A program made the translations under genes and the position numbers. The notes beneath the pieces are model-generated. The model saw only the letters and a program-made list of their open reading frames with translations, had not been told where the DNA came from and made no database searches. From Primula veris (Eukaryota; Streptophyta; Magnoliopsida; Ericales; Primulaceae): a stretch of 64,000 nucleotides of DNA. Positions 48,871-60,500 of the stretch are shown in pieces; position 1 is the stretch's first letter; each line of letters opens with the position of its first letter. The stretch is taken from positions 24,432,481 to 24,496,480 of the forward strand of contig OY821746.1 of NCBI GenBank assembly GCA_963682055.1. The letters are read 5' to 3'.

Positions 48871-51299
48871 CTATGGTGAACAAATGTCTGAAATTGATAT
48901 ATTGGAGCAATCCTTCACCAAAATACTAGCTTGGAAATTGCATTCCATAAGCAGTATCGTGAATTTATATTCAGCATGTTCCTTTATCGCCCATCTGTTA
49001 TTGGATAAGAAAATTACCCCGTGAGTAGTTTTAATCCTATTGGGTCAATGGCGAATTGTTTGCCTGATATTAATGCTCTTTGTGTATATTTTTTTTCCAC
49101 GAATCGAGAACCGAGACAAGTGTTATTTGTCTTGAACTGTCGCGATCCCGATGAATCGCCTAGCCAAGCGAGATTTTAGTCAATCGTCAAAATCGAAAAC
49201 CTGTGGCTCCAAGACAGTAATTGAAAGGAACAATATGGCCCATTGTCACAAAGCAAGAGATAATGCTCAAGAGGCAACTCTATGCTATAAAGACAAAGGT
49301 CATGCACGGTTACTCCTTAAATAGTTCACAACTATTATAAAGGTGAAAAAACCGATGCTAATGTGGTTAAAGTTAATTGAAAGAAACTCTTGAGACCCCC
49401 GATTTTGTGGCTCAAATGAGTTTGATACCTTTCTTTATTGATTTTGATAAATCATTGAGCCATTTTTTCGCTCATCTGGATTATATATTTCCATTTGGAT
49501 TATAATTTTTCCATTTGGACATACTTTTGGATTATGGTTTGCCTGTTTACGAAATTTCTCGAAATAATTTAAAGTGTTTTGAGCAAATTTTTTTGACAAA
49601 TGTGACCAAACTTTAAATTATGAAATTTTAGGCAATATTTGTGGGGTAGTTGATTTTTTTGGAAATAGTGGGTAACAGTGTACCACATAATTTCATCAAC
49701 TATTTGCCTAAAAGAGTACTCAGTGACAATGATTCTGGACCTGTCGTTCCAAAATCGAAATATTTGGTAAAACCAAATTGATTTGTCAAATATGAAGTCT
49801 TATACTCATGTAGGTCCTGCCGTACCTTGTTGAGTTATAAAATATTCGAGAAAACCAGTGTTATCTGGTAATAGCTCATGAAAGAATTAAAATTTCTTTA
49901 CATAGCCTCCATTCAATACGACCAAAAGCGTATTTTAGAGGAGTTGAAATGTCTTTCAAGTGGTTGCTACCACATTCTTTAAAGCATTTAAAGTTACCTT
50001 ATCATTTCGCCTGTCGTCGAAATGATAAATGATTTAAATGCTAAGACATGATTGTCTGTACTATCATTCGCCTGTCGTCGATTGATAAGAGCATTTTGAT
50101 ATTGTGGCATTGACCGGATGAGATATTCCCGGGTCAAAAGACGATGCTTGATTTATAATCGCATCGCATTTGGATTCTCTCTGAGAATATATTTCGTGAT
50201 TAATCCGAAATTCATGCCACTAATGCTCACTTTGATAGACTAGTATGTGTAAAGATCACGAAAAGAACTCGTAGAATTCTTGTAAAGAATTGAAGGAGTT
50301 ATTGTGGACTTATCCAACCATAAGACGGACCATAAATATAAATGGTTATGGTTGATGCATCGACAATAAGGTCACATGATTATTGTTGTCCACAGAAATG
50401 CAGCATTTCCTAAACTTCTAGCCCTATCATTAAGTTGATGGCTCATGATCCGGATTATCCTGAAAAGTCTAGTTGACTTGATAATTCCGAAGAGTAAAAA
50501 AATTGAAATTTCAATTTGAATTACTTGAGTTTGGAAATTCAAATTGAACATCCTGTCGATTATGTTCAGACCCAAATGGACTCACGGAAAGTTTGATGAT
50601 GCGACTGCAAATGATTGCACGCATTTCTTGGTCTTGCGCACCAAGATTTATATTTCCGTGTGGGGTTATGCTATTTTGCTGCATTGGTCCGTCATGAGGC
50701 CCATAGACACTCAAACATCATATGCGTGCCAGCTGGTTACTGGTTATGAGCCAGAAGTCTCATATTAACGCGTGTTTGGAGTGATTAATTAATATTTTGA
50801 TTGAGCCACTATAGCGTTCAAAATATGGACCTCTGAAGGGGACATAAGTCGATTATGAATCCCCTGCCTATCCTTTGATAGAGTAACCTTGGCAAGCGAT
50901 CTCTTTATCGCATGATATGCAAAAGTGACATCGCTAAGACTGTTCTCCCCGTCGTTAGGGGGAGATTTGCACGTTACCGTTGATAAGGAACGACGTGAAG
51001 TAACGTCGCATAACCCACTCAGTCTTAGCTTGATCCCAAAACTGCACTTAGTGATAAGTAAGTGCATAGACTCCCTCAAGTCTAACTAAATGCCAGACGC
51101 ATTTAATGACTTTATGAGATGTCACGAGATCATTTATACCTGCTGCAAAATGCTTGCAAGGATAGACGTCCCTGTCGGACGCCGTGTTCCTGTCGTAACA
51201 CGTTGCTTTGGCCGAACCCGCCAAGCAAAGGATGCTGTCGTCGGCCGTCAGTCTGTCGTCCTTCCAAAGATATGAGGAAGTTGACCGGTTCTTAATTCG

Positions 51300-52760
51300 T
51301 TTAGCCCCAGAGGTGGTGAACTGAAACTCGTTTGTTGCACGAGATTATAAAGGATCAAGGAGATGTGTGATTTCCTCCTCATCCTAAGAATCTCGAAATA
51401 TCTGTCGATCATGATATCTTAGACGATATTGAAGCGAAACGAGACTGTCATTGATTACTTGTTCATATATTCGGTGACGACTGATAATATGAACAAATTA
51501 TGACAGAGAACCATGTACCGTTGCCTGAAGTCAACGTAGAATAGACTGGACTAATGGAAACCTGCAATCCAAGTAGACTCCTTAGCGAAAGTGTGTTCGG
51601 ACCTGTAGTTCCAACACCACCAATGTTAAACGAGTTCGTTTATTTGGTTATTCGTAAGGAAAAGTGATGAGAATAATGAGATTGTAGAATGCTCGCCTAG
51701 TAGCGCAAGGCTTCTCTCACACCTTGGAATTGATTACGAGATGGTTGATTTTCTCATAATGGACCTTATAACGGTCCCCTACTTTACCAGTTTAGTAGTT
51801 TCCGAAAAACTGAGTATGCAGCCATGAATGTGGTCACGGTTTTATCTCTATGGGGATTTAGACAAAGAGATATAGATGAAGGTCCCTGTGTGACTTCATG
51901 TGCTTAAATCAAGTAGTTTCTGACCACGGAACACGATCTCAATTGACTGAGACGTTCACTATATGGATTAATATAATCCGAGCGGATGTGGTATACCCGC
52001 CTAAGTGAGTACTTGATTAGCTTGGGATACTTGAACAAGTATTATGCCCTTGCGTGTTTTATTACGCGATCCATTTTTGGATTTGCCTTCGAGATGAAGG
52101 ATCTTGGGAAGACACGGTAGTGACTCAACCTGATGATTGAGTCCCGTAAAGATTGAATCTAAGTCCATGATTCAGACTACACCCAGAAGGTGTTATGACG
52201 TTTTAGTCATCATGACGCTAAGTCGTCAGATTCTCCCATGATCGTTCGATCACTAGACATTGATATAGACCCAGTCCGTCCCTGATGAGATGATGAAGAG
52301 ATATTGAACCATAATGTTCATATCTAAGTACAATAAGCGCATCATTGTACTTGGTTTAATGTGCTAGGACGAACATCTCGTCTGTTGTGAATGGTATAGC
52401 TCGACACAACATCGCGCTAACACGCTGCCATCGAAATGGCACTAAAGACACATTCCCTTACCTTATGGTAATTTTGGAAGTGGGCTAGTTTATCCCATTT
52501 GCGTCATCGAGTGTACCTACCCCCTTCGGTACTCGAATTAACGCAACCCTTTTTCGGTTATACCGATGCCGGTTACTTATCAGACCCGCATAAGGGATAT
52601 TCCTAACATGGTATGTCTTTACCATTAGGAATAAGGCGACATCTTGGAGGTCTTGGAATGACTCCAAGTGAATCACTCTGATCTATTCGTGCTCTATGAG
52701 ACGACTGGAGAGTGTATATGGCTTCGAGCTAGTATTAGTCATATTTGAATTACATATGTT
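51300..52760 (+). pseudogene. Degenerate copia pol: reverse transcriptase to RNase H
   Basis: Recognisable pieces in order: NARLVAQGFS at about 51693 (start of the RT domain), LCPCVF at about 52048, an EMKDLGKT-like piece near 52095, and GYTDAGYLSDPHKG-like residues at 52557-52600 followed by WYVFT and ATSWRS pieces (RNase H). They fall in different frames with many stops. The catalytic YVDD motif of the polymerase is not visible. No product is expected. Confidence 0.8.
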
Positions 52761-53130
52761 CTGTCTCACGATCCAGATAAAACACTTGTCATAGAAGACA
52801 ACTTGTTGTTATTGATCAAGAGAGACATGACTACATTATGCTATTTAGCATTTCTCGCCGAAATTAATCTTCACAAATGAAGTTTAAGAGCATCCAGTTG
52901 AATGCTCGTTCTATTCCACGTTAGATTTTCTTGCATCCAGTCGTATGTAAGTAAATGAGGCATCCAGTTGAATGCTCGTACTCTTTCTTGGAATATGAAA
53001 TCTTTGCACCCAGTTGTGTGCAAGTGAGGGGGAGCATCCAGGTGAATGCTTATTGCACTAATTACTACTTAGTCGAAATCCTCGCACCCTGTCGTGTGCA
53101 AGTGAGGGGGAGCATCCAGTCGCATGCTCG

Positions 53131-53560
53131 TGTACTCTTTTTGTCCTTAGACCAAGGTTTTTTCCCACTGGATTTTCCTTGGCAAGGTTTTTAGCGAGAC
53201 ACGTTCTCATCTTATCTCACTTAAGATTGCCGAATTAGGGGGAGTATCCTGCTGTATACTTCTTATCACTGTGTACTCTTTTGTCCTTCGACTAGAGGTT
53301 TTTCCCACTGGGTTTACTCTAGCAAGGTTTTGATGAGGCACCTGTTTTGTGGTTGATCCCATACTACTACCACTGTTGCACTCTTTTTCCTTCGATCAGA
53401 GATTTTCCCATTGGGTTTGCTCTGTCAAGGTTTTGATGAGGCACACTGTTTTGTGGTTAGTTACTTACATGATATTTCGGCCTATATCATTCGGTTACAC
53501 AGTTTCTCCTAGGTACCGGTTTTGTCCCACACTGGGTTTTCCGGCCCTAAGGTTTTTATG
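53131..53560 (+). repeat. 3' tandem repeats with compensating stems
   Basis: About four copies of a unit with TTTTGTCCTT, then a stem, GTTTTTCCCACTGGGTTT, the complementary stem, and CAAGGTTTT. The stems are CCAAGG/CCTTGG (53153-53183), CTAGAG/CTCTAG (53292-53322) and CAGAG/CTCTG (53397-53424). The fourth copy at about 53510-53560 is degenerate. Such repeats precede the purine tract in one group of plant copia elements. Confidence 0.8.
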
Positions 53561-53625
53561 TGTTTAGCATTGCGAATGAACTCGACTCAAATCGACTGCA
53601 TGAAGACGAAGAATTCAAGACGTCC

Positions 53626-53635
53626 AAAGGGGGAG
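53626..53635 (+). other. Polypurine tract of the plus-strand copia element
   Basis: AAAGGGGGAG immediately before the 3' LTR. Confidence 0.85.
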
Positions 53636-53848
53636 TGTTGTAAGATATTATTGGACTATTGGGCCTTACTCATAGTGGGCCTAAGTTGGGCTTTCTATTT
53701 TGTATAACCCTAACCTCTAGTATATAAAGAAGGTGAGGGTTCCCTTGTATTCATACATTCATATTCATTCATAATAAAAGACTATACTGTTCCCCTTCTC
53801 TCTCTACTTCTGTCTCCCTAAATACATAGCTAATAGTGTATTACAACA
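53636..53848 (+). repeat. 3' LTR of the plus-strand copia element
   Basis: 213 bp, differing from the 5' LTR at about four positions. Confidence 0.93.
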
Positions 53849-53992
53849 ATACTCACATAAAAATATAAAAACTAAAAACTATTTATCGGTTTTTAACGAC
53901 CAAACATTATTTTAAATTTTAAACTATGTTTTTTTTATTATTCATATATTTATATTATAAATATACTATTATTTTCCATAGTGTTACACATC

Positions 53993-54023
<31 letters not shown>

Positions 54024-54026
<3 letters not shown>

Positions 54027-54344
54027 GGAGGATATATGGACATTATGAAAAACACCCAAATGGACACTTTTTTTCAAAAACGCTCCAAATCAAGATTTGG
54101 TTAATGCAAATCTCCATGGTTTCACGACGGGAACACAAATATGCGTCTTGTTTTTTTTTTCTGAGATATATAATGACATGTTTTGAATTTTTAAATTTTA
54201 GCATAATTTCGAAAACATGTCATTATACATCTCGGAAAAAAAAAACAAGATGTATATTTGTATTACTGTCGTAAAATCATGAAGATTTGCATTAAGCAAA
54301 TATTGATTTGGAGCGTTTTTTAAAAAAATGTTCTTATAACATTT

Positions 54345-54346
<2 letters not shown>
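54024..54346. mobile_element. MITE with 150-bp arms just upstream of the AP-4 beta gene
   Basis: The arms share AAAAACGCTCCAAATCAA, TAATGCAAATCT, a CATCTTG or CGTCTTG followed by a T run, and ATAATGACATGTTTT in inverted orientation. The element sits between two long (TA)n tracts (53995-54023 and 54347-54391), as if it had inserted into a TA microsatellite. A half copy lies at 34290-34465. Confidence 0.75.
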
Positions 54347-54392
<46 letters not shown>

Positions 54393-54507
54393 TTTGAACA
54401 CAGTTCAGCATTCGTCTCTGTTACACAGTTAAAGATCTGTTGTTTACGATCTCTGTTAAAAACAAAAAATTACCTTCTCATTTCTCAGTTAAAATATCAG
54501 TTATTCT

Positions 54508-54542
<35 letters not shown>
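54347..54542 (+). promoter_or_regulatory. Promoter/leader region of the AP-4 beta gene
   Basis: A (TA)n tract of about 45 bases is followed by ordinary sequence (54392-54510), then a (CT)15 tract at about 54511-54542, six bases before the start codon. CT tracts are common in plant leaders. No separate TATA box can be distinguished within the TA run. Both microsatellites are likely length-polymorphic. Confidence 0.5.
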
Positions 54543-54545
<3 letters not shown>

Positions 54546-54548
54546 GTG

Positions 54549-57500
54549 ATGGCTCCGCCAGTTCAATCTCAGCGATCTCCTTCACCCTCTCAGCCCTCCG
54601 GGTACTCTCTCTCATATATATATATATACATATGTATATATATATATATGTGTGTAATTGACTAGAAACTCTTAATCAACTCATTATTCATAATACTAAA
54701 AATCGAATTAATCTGATGTCATCTGTTAAATTAGGATGCTATATAAATTAAAGTAAGTAGAATTGGAAAAACAAAATAGGATTGAGATTGCAGATATAAA
54801 ATTAGAAAGTTTTTTTATTTAAAAAAAAAAGGGATGCAAATATGTATTGAGAGTATATTGGCAGTTACAAAATTCAAATGATGTGGAGCAGTTTTTCCCT
54901 TATATGCCTTGTGCTTTATTTTTGTAATTTCTGTAAATATCTAGGTTTTTTTTTATAACTAATTGTCGCAAGGCTTCGTAAGGGGAGTTCGCGTATAGTA
55001 ATAGTAAGATATAAGTATGTATGTATAAGTAAGCACCGAGTAATTTTGATTACGAATTTACGACGGCATTGTTTATATATATATATATGTATGTATGTAT
55101 GTATCTATGTCACTCTCTGATTAATTTAATTACTAGTATGTAGTTGCCGGCCTAACATTTATAATATTGCTATGTTTTATTTATATATATATATAGTGTG
55201 TGTGTGTGTTGGATGGATTGAAGGATTTATTCAGATATGTAGCCTTTGATTCAACTAATCGATCGCCTTTTTTAAAAAAAAAAACTTAATTTCCCACTCA
55301 TTTCAACAGAATTAGAGATTTCTTTACGATCAGTAAATTAGGTGGTTTTTGTAAGAAAACCGTAATCTATCACTCTATTGTATGCTCTGTGTTGAGAAAA
55401 AAGGTCCGTTTGGCAACAGATTTTCTTTAGTTGATTTTTGGAATTTTAAAATCTGTGGGTGTTTTAGCTTCTAAAAAGCAGATAAGCTAAAAAATCCAAA
55501 ATCTAGATTTTCATTGGATTTTTAAATCTGATTTTGGACCAAAAAATATGTTGCCAAACATAGCCAAAGAGTGAATTTACGATCAAAATGCTGAAGGGAA
55601 TCGGCCTGAACATCTCGTTCGGTCGCTCACAAGCTTTGTCCAATCCGAAATCTGAAACTGATGGTAAGAATTTTAATCCGAACCCTAATTCGGATAAAAC
55701 TAACACTTACCATCGCTCTTCCAGTAAAGGAGAGGTGTCTGATCTCAAAATGCAGCTCCGCCAGCTAGCGGGTAGCCGGGCTCCGGGAACCGACGACTCA
55801 AAACGGGATCTTTTCAAAAAGGTCATTTCTTTCATGACTATCGGAGTCGACGTTTCTTCTGTTTTCAGCGAGATGGTCATGTGCTCCGCTACGTCAGATA
55901 TCGTGCTCAAGAAGATGTGTTATCTCTATGTTGGGAATTACGCCAAGTGTAATCCCGATTTAGCCCTGCTCACGATTAATTTCCTTCAGAGGGACTGTAA
56001 AGATATAGACCCGATGATACGCGGGCTTGCTCTGAGGAGCTTGTGCTCGCTGCGTGTGGCGAACTTGGTGGAGTATCTTGTGGGACCGTTGGGTTCGGGT
56101 CTGAAAGACGGGAGTAACTATGTGAGGACTGTGGCGGTGACCGGTGTTTTGAAGTTGTATCATATATCGGCTTCCACTTGTATCGATGAGGATTTCATGG
56201 CTACGCTTAAGCATTTGATGCTCAACGACCCGGATACTCAGGTATTTTTACTCTTTAATTGGTTTTATAATTAATAACCCTCACATTGGAGGTGGTAGGG
56301 ACCGTGAGCGGGGCATACTTAGCCCCTATAGACTTGGGAAACCCACCTTTGGTTTTTAGTGTTAATCTTATGTTTACTCTATTTGAACGCTTGTTGTGTT
56401 GCATTATATGCATTAAGGATAATTTGCTTGTGCTGTTAAGTATGATTAACTGTAGTAATTGGCTTATGTATGTGAGAAATATCCAACTAAAGCTAACATT
56501 TTAGTCACTGAATTTTAGCTCTTGATTATGCTTGAATCTTATATTAGATGAAATGCACGCCATCAGTAATTTGATATGCAGTGTCTTTGTTGTTTATAGT
56601 TGTTTTCAATTGTTAGAGGTATCATCTAAGTTGTTCCAGGGCAGATATTGTTCAGAAAATTTGGGTATAAAGATCCTATATTCAAGTAAAAATCTTGTTC
56701 CCAAAACACAGTGAAGATTTGGCTTAAGGATCTTTCTGCCATTGGGTGTTTATATTAAGTGATATTATTATGCATTACAATAGATGGAACGGAACTAGGA
56801 TGACTTAAAAGCATGACACAGTTAGGTTTGATGTGAATATTTGTAAGAGTAAGTTATCACTCAAGAGTCTATTAGGGTTCACAGGGAGGCATCATATCAG
56901 TGATTAACAATGGTTGGGCTTACTTGGGAATAGGCCAGAAATTTAATCTGAAACTTTGAAATTGATATTCATGCCCCTTAAATAACCAACGCTCTCGTTT
57001 ATATTATATAATAACTGATGGTTCTCCTCTTAAGTTATTTAGTGAAATACGGAAGTGGGCTTAATTAAACATAATCCTTTTTTTTTTTTTTATGTAATAA
57101 GCCTTAACTAAGCATTATTTATATATCCACAACTAAATGTAGACTTACCTATCTTTCGACATGATAGTTAGAAATTTGATTATTCAAAAGTTCATTCTGC
57201 CTCATTTGCTCATCATCTTTTCATAGGAGGCCAAATAAAATGTAATGGTTATGGGGTTGTACTTGTTGTAGTCTTTTATAATTGTTATCCTCCTTCCCCA
57301 TGGTCGAACCTGAATCATGTTGTAAATGTAGCATAAACATAAAATAAAATAAACCTGAGAAAAGCTCTTCTTTCTCATCTGAAGATTTTTTTACTTGTCC
57401 CTACATTTCCTAATTTAAGGCGACATAAAGAGTTTTCTTCATGGCTAATGGTGGCTAATTTGCCACTAACCATTACCGAGAAAGTCAAAGAACGAGCGGG

Positions 57501-60500
57501 GATTGGCTCGACTTTGCATGCGATGTCAAAAGATTAAACATTTTTCATTTCTAAGTGACTTCATGGAACCTTGACAGAGTTTCAATTTTCAAAATTCTAA
57601 TGTTAAATTCAAAGTTATTGGGAGCTGAACTTTATTGGATCATTGTAGAGACTCTCGTGTATGTGTTGTATATTAAGATCCTTTAATAAAAGAAATTTCC
57701 AGCTTCAGGAGTAAATGTCGTGTCCCATACTTAAATTTGTCTGATCCGTGCTCCTTTAGTATGAGGCTATGAGCATACCTAATTCTGCAATATATGTACT
57801 CTTGCGCTTAAAAGGGAAAATTCGTACTAAAGCTCCCGCTATGCATGGGGTCGGGCCGCTTTGGGTCTAATATAGACAGCCGTTCCTTGCATTTCTGCAA
57901 GAGGCCCACGACTCGAACCCGTGACCTCCAGGTCACATGATAGTAACTTTACCGTTGCGCCAAGACTCACCCTCTTACTATTGCGCTTTTGATACTTAAT
58001 GGGTGTCATTACGAAATTGAATAACTCTTTCTTGTGTTTCTATCAGGTAGTTTCAAACTGCTTATCTGCGCTACAAGAAATTTGGAGCTTGGAAGCGAGT
58101 ACAAGTGATGAAGCATCAAGGGAGAGAGATGCTTTGCTTAGTAAGCCTCGAGTTTACTACTTTTTGAACAGGTATTTCTTGAATTTCTAGTTGTTTGAAC
58201 TCTTTGAGCAACTAAATACTGTTGTTTTGGCATCTAATTTGAGTTTCTTTGTTCCGTTATATGATTAAAATGAACACCAATGTAGTTGTTTCTAATGTAC
58301 TGTTGTGCTTATACCAAGGTTTCAAAAGTCGCTAAGCGATTAAAGGCAGGAGGTGTGGCCTGGGTGTATAGGTGAATAGGCAAGGCCTAACTGGGGCCTA
58401 GGCGGGAAAACCATATTTTAACATATTTTTTTGGATTCTTGTATGATTTACATGTTGCAAGTTTAGTTAACAACCTACAGTAGCATTTATACATCATTTA
58501 AATATATAGATGCTATCAAGAATTCAACATAAAGAAGTATACAAATATAAATTTGAAGTGCACATTGAGTGATTATCAACGTGTTTTTTGTCACGGCTCC
58601 AGAACAACGCCTGGTGCCTAGGCCCCAGTGGGGTCTTTTGAAACAAATAGCTTATACGCATTTAGTATCTGAATTGTCATGCTTGTGTGCTTTGTGAAGT
58701 TACCAACTACTATTTGCTTGTAGCCTAAGCTGCAGTTCTGAGTCTTGAGTGTCAATTTTAACCGACCCGACTGACCCAACAGTTTTTGGGTATTCGGGTA
58801 GCGGTTTTAGCGGTTCTATCGTCATCTACGGGTCGGGTCGGGTGACTCGGGTCCATATAACTTTTTTTGCTCATTTTACCCGACCCATACCCGTACATGT
58901 AATGGATCTAACGGTTCTCGGTGAGGGTATATGCCCAAAAATTCTTTCCAAAAAATGATCAATAATAGTAGGAACTAAAATAAAACACAAAATGTAAAAT
59001 CACAATCGAAATTCACATTTTTCTTTATTAAATGGTGGTGAAAACCCCATACTTTTATATAATCAATGATGAAAATATAAAAGTATGAGAAAAAAACTCC
59101 ACAAGACATGAAAGTGTAAAAGATTGTCAAAATAATAAAAAGTAAGGCAAGTACAAAACATTATAACAAATAACGTTATTATGTTGATAGACATTAAGAT
59201 CTTTTGACCTATTTGTTTTTTTCGAACAAATTTTGCCAAATCTCATACCTAAAGTTATAAAAAAATGATGTTAAGAGTATATTGTTTAACTTTTTGTAGT
59301 ATATGATTCTCAAATATCATAAAAATCACTTCATTAACATTTATTTGTTATATAAATTTATAAATACATGGGCCTAATATAATAATATGTATATGTATAT
59401 GTTTTTTTCAAAATACGGGCACATATTGCGGTTCTACGGGTCGGTTCCGCGGGTATAGAGTTGACACCCATACCCGACCCTAGAACCGGTTGGGTCGGGT
59501 TGGGTAGACCCGAAAACGATTCTGCAACGGGTCGGCTCTATCGGTTTTTGGGTCTGTACGGTGCGGTTTTTGGGTTTTGGGTATTTCTGACAGCCCTAAG
59601 TCTGACAAAGAACAATTACCATATATGTTAGTTTTGCAGTTGTAGAAAGCTTCCTCTTCAACTCTTCTGTTTTGTGTATGTGTGTGACCCAGCAAAATAT
59701 GTGAAGCTGGCTAATTAAAAATTAACGAGGATATTTGAAGCAATAATCTCGGAACAAGAAACAATGAAGGCACCAAGCTCTACTTCTACATATCTATAAT
59801 GAATGAGCAACTACTGCTAGTCCATTTTTAAAATGCTAACATTTTCAGATTTTCTTTTCATGAGATTGTACAGCTAGAAATACATTTAACTATAAAACCT
59901 TAGTAATTAAACATTTGAAATTGAATCACTTTATAAATTGGTGCCTTCTCTATTCTCCGATCACCTCTTTCCTAGGTGTTGAAGTTATTTTCCGATCTGT
60001 TTGATTACTACTTTTTGTTCAGCGTATATATGTAAAAATTACAATACGGCTTCGTAAGCTTTCTAAAGTATAGAAAATTTAACCCATCATTTTTAAAAAC
60101 TTTCACTATTTCCAGTTTTCTTATAATTATCAATTTGGCCATGCCGTATCCTTATCTTTTCCATCATTCAACCAGTGGCCTCTATTCTCTTTGAGGAAGC
60201 CTACATAGTGCACACCTACCATCTTGACATAGACATAGAATGAAAACCAGGACAAAGGATAAAGATATGATTTTTAGCACAATGTTAATAAATACAATTT
60301 TTCTGAAATTGTTGAATTAATCCATCTCGACTTGGTGCCTTCTAACTTACTAAATTTCTGGCAGAATTAAAGAATTTAGTGAATGGGCACAATGTGTAGT
60401 CCTGGAATTGGTGGCCAAGTATGTACCCTCAGATAGCAACGAGATATTTGACATTATGAATCTTCTAGAAGATAGATTGCAACATGCTAATGGTGCTGTT

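Larger units (their letters stand above)
48537..53260. repeat. Dense family of hairpins with a shared 8-base loop
   Basis: Perfect or near-perfect stems enclose CCTGTCGT, CCAGTCGT or close variants. Positions (stem length): 48537-48560 (8), 48588-48611 (8), 49733-49753 (6 of 7), 49999-50028 (11), 50062-50088 (8 of 9), 50545-50568 (7), 51087-51105 (6, loop CCAGACG), 51183-51202 (6), 51593-51617 (8, one bulge), 52122-52143 (7, loop CCTGATGA), 52888-52907, 52930-52951, 53004-53023, 53033-53050, 53082-53103, 53111-53130 and 53243-53260 (4-7). The stems differ in every case, while the loop is held. Hairpins with other loops add to the density: 50275-50291 (7), 50944-50965 (7), 51043-51066 (8), 51459-51496 (10) and 52326-52352 (9). 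Function unknown. Confidence 0.85.
46898..53853 (+). mobile_element. Complete Ty1-copia LTR retrotransposon, hairpin-rich and coding-dead
   Basis: Two 213-bp LTRs (46903-47115 and 53636-53848) with TGTTGTAA/TTACAACA ends are flanked by a perfect ATACT duplication (46898-46902, 53849-53853). A primer-binding-like site follows the left LTR and a purine tract precedes the right one, so the element reads on the plus strand. I count about four LTR differences (about 98% identity). Inside, pol motifs are recognisable (NARLVAQGF, LCPCVF, AGYLSDPHKG-like) but scattered over all frames with many stops. It resembles the plant copia group whose 3' region has AAGGTTTT...CCCACTGGG repeats. The body is packed with short inverted repeats (see the separate entries). 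Confidence 0.95.

Noticed and set aside
57890..57960. tRNA gene suggested by A and B boxes
   Set aside because: The sequence continues with the Au SINE body and no acceptor stem can be formed.
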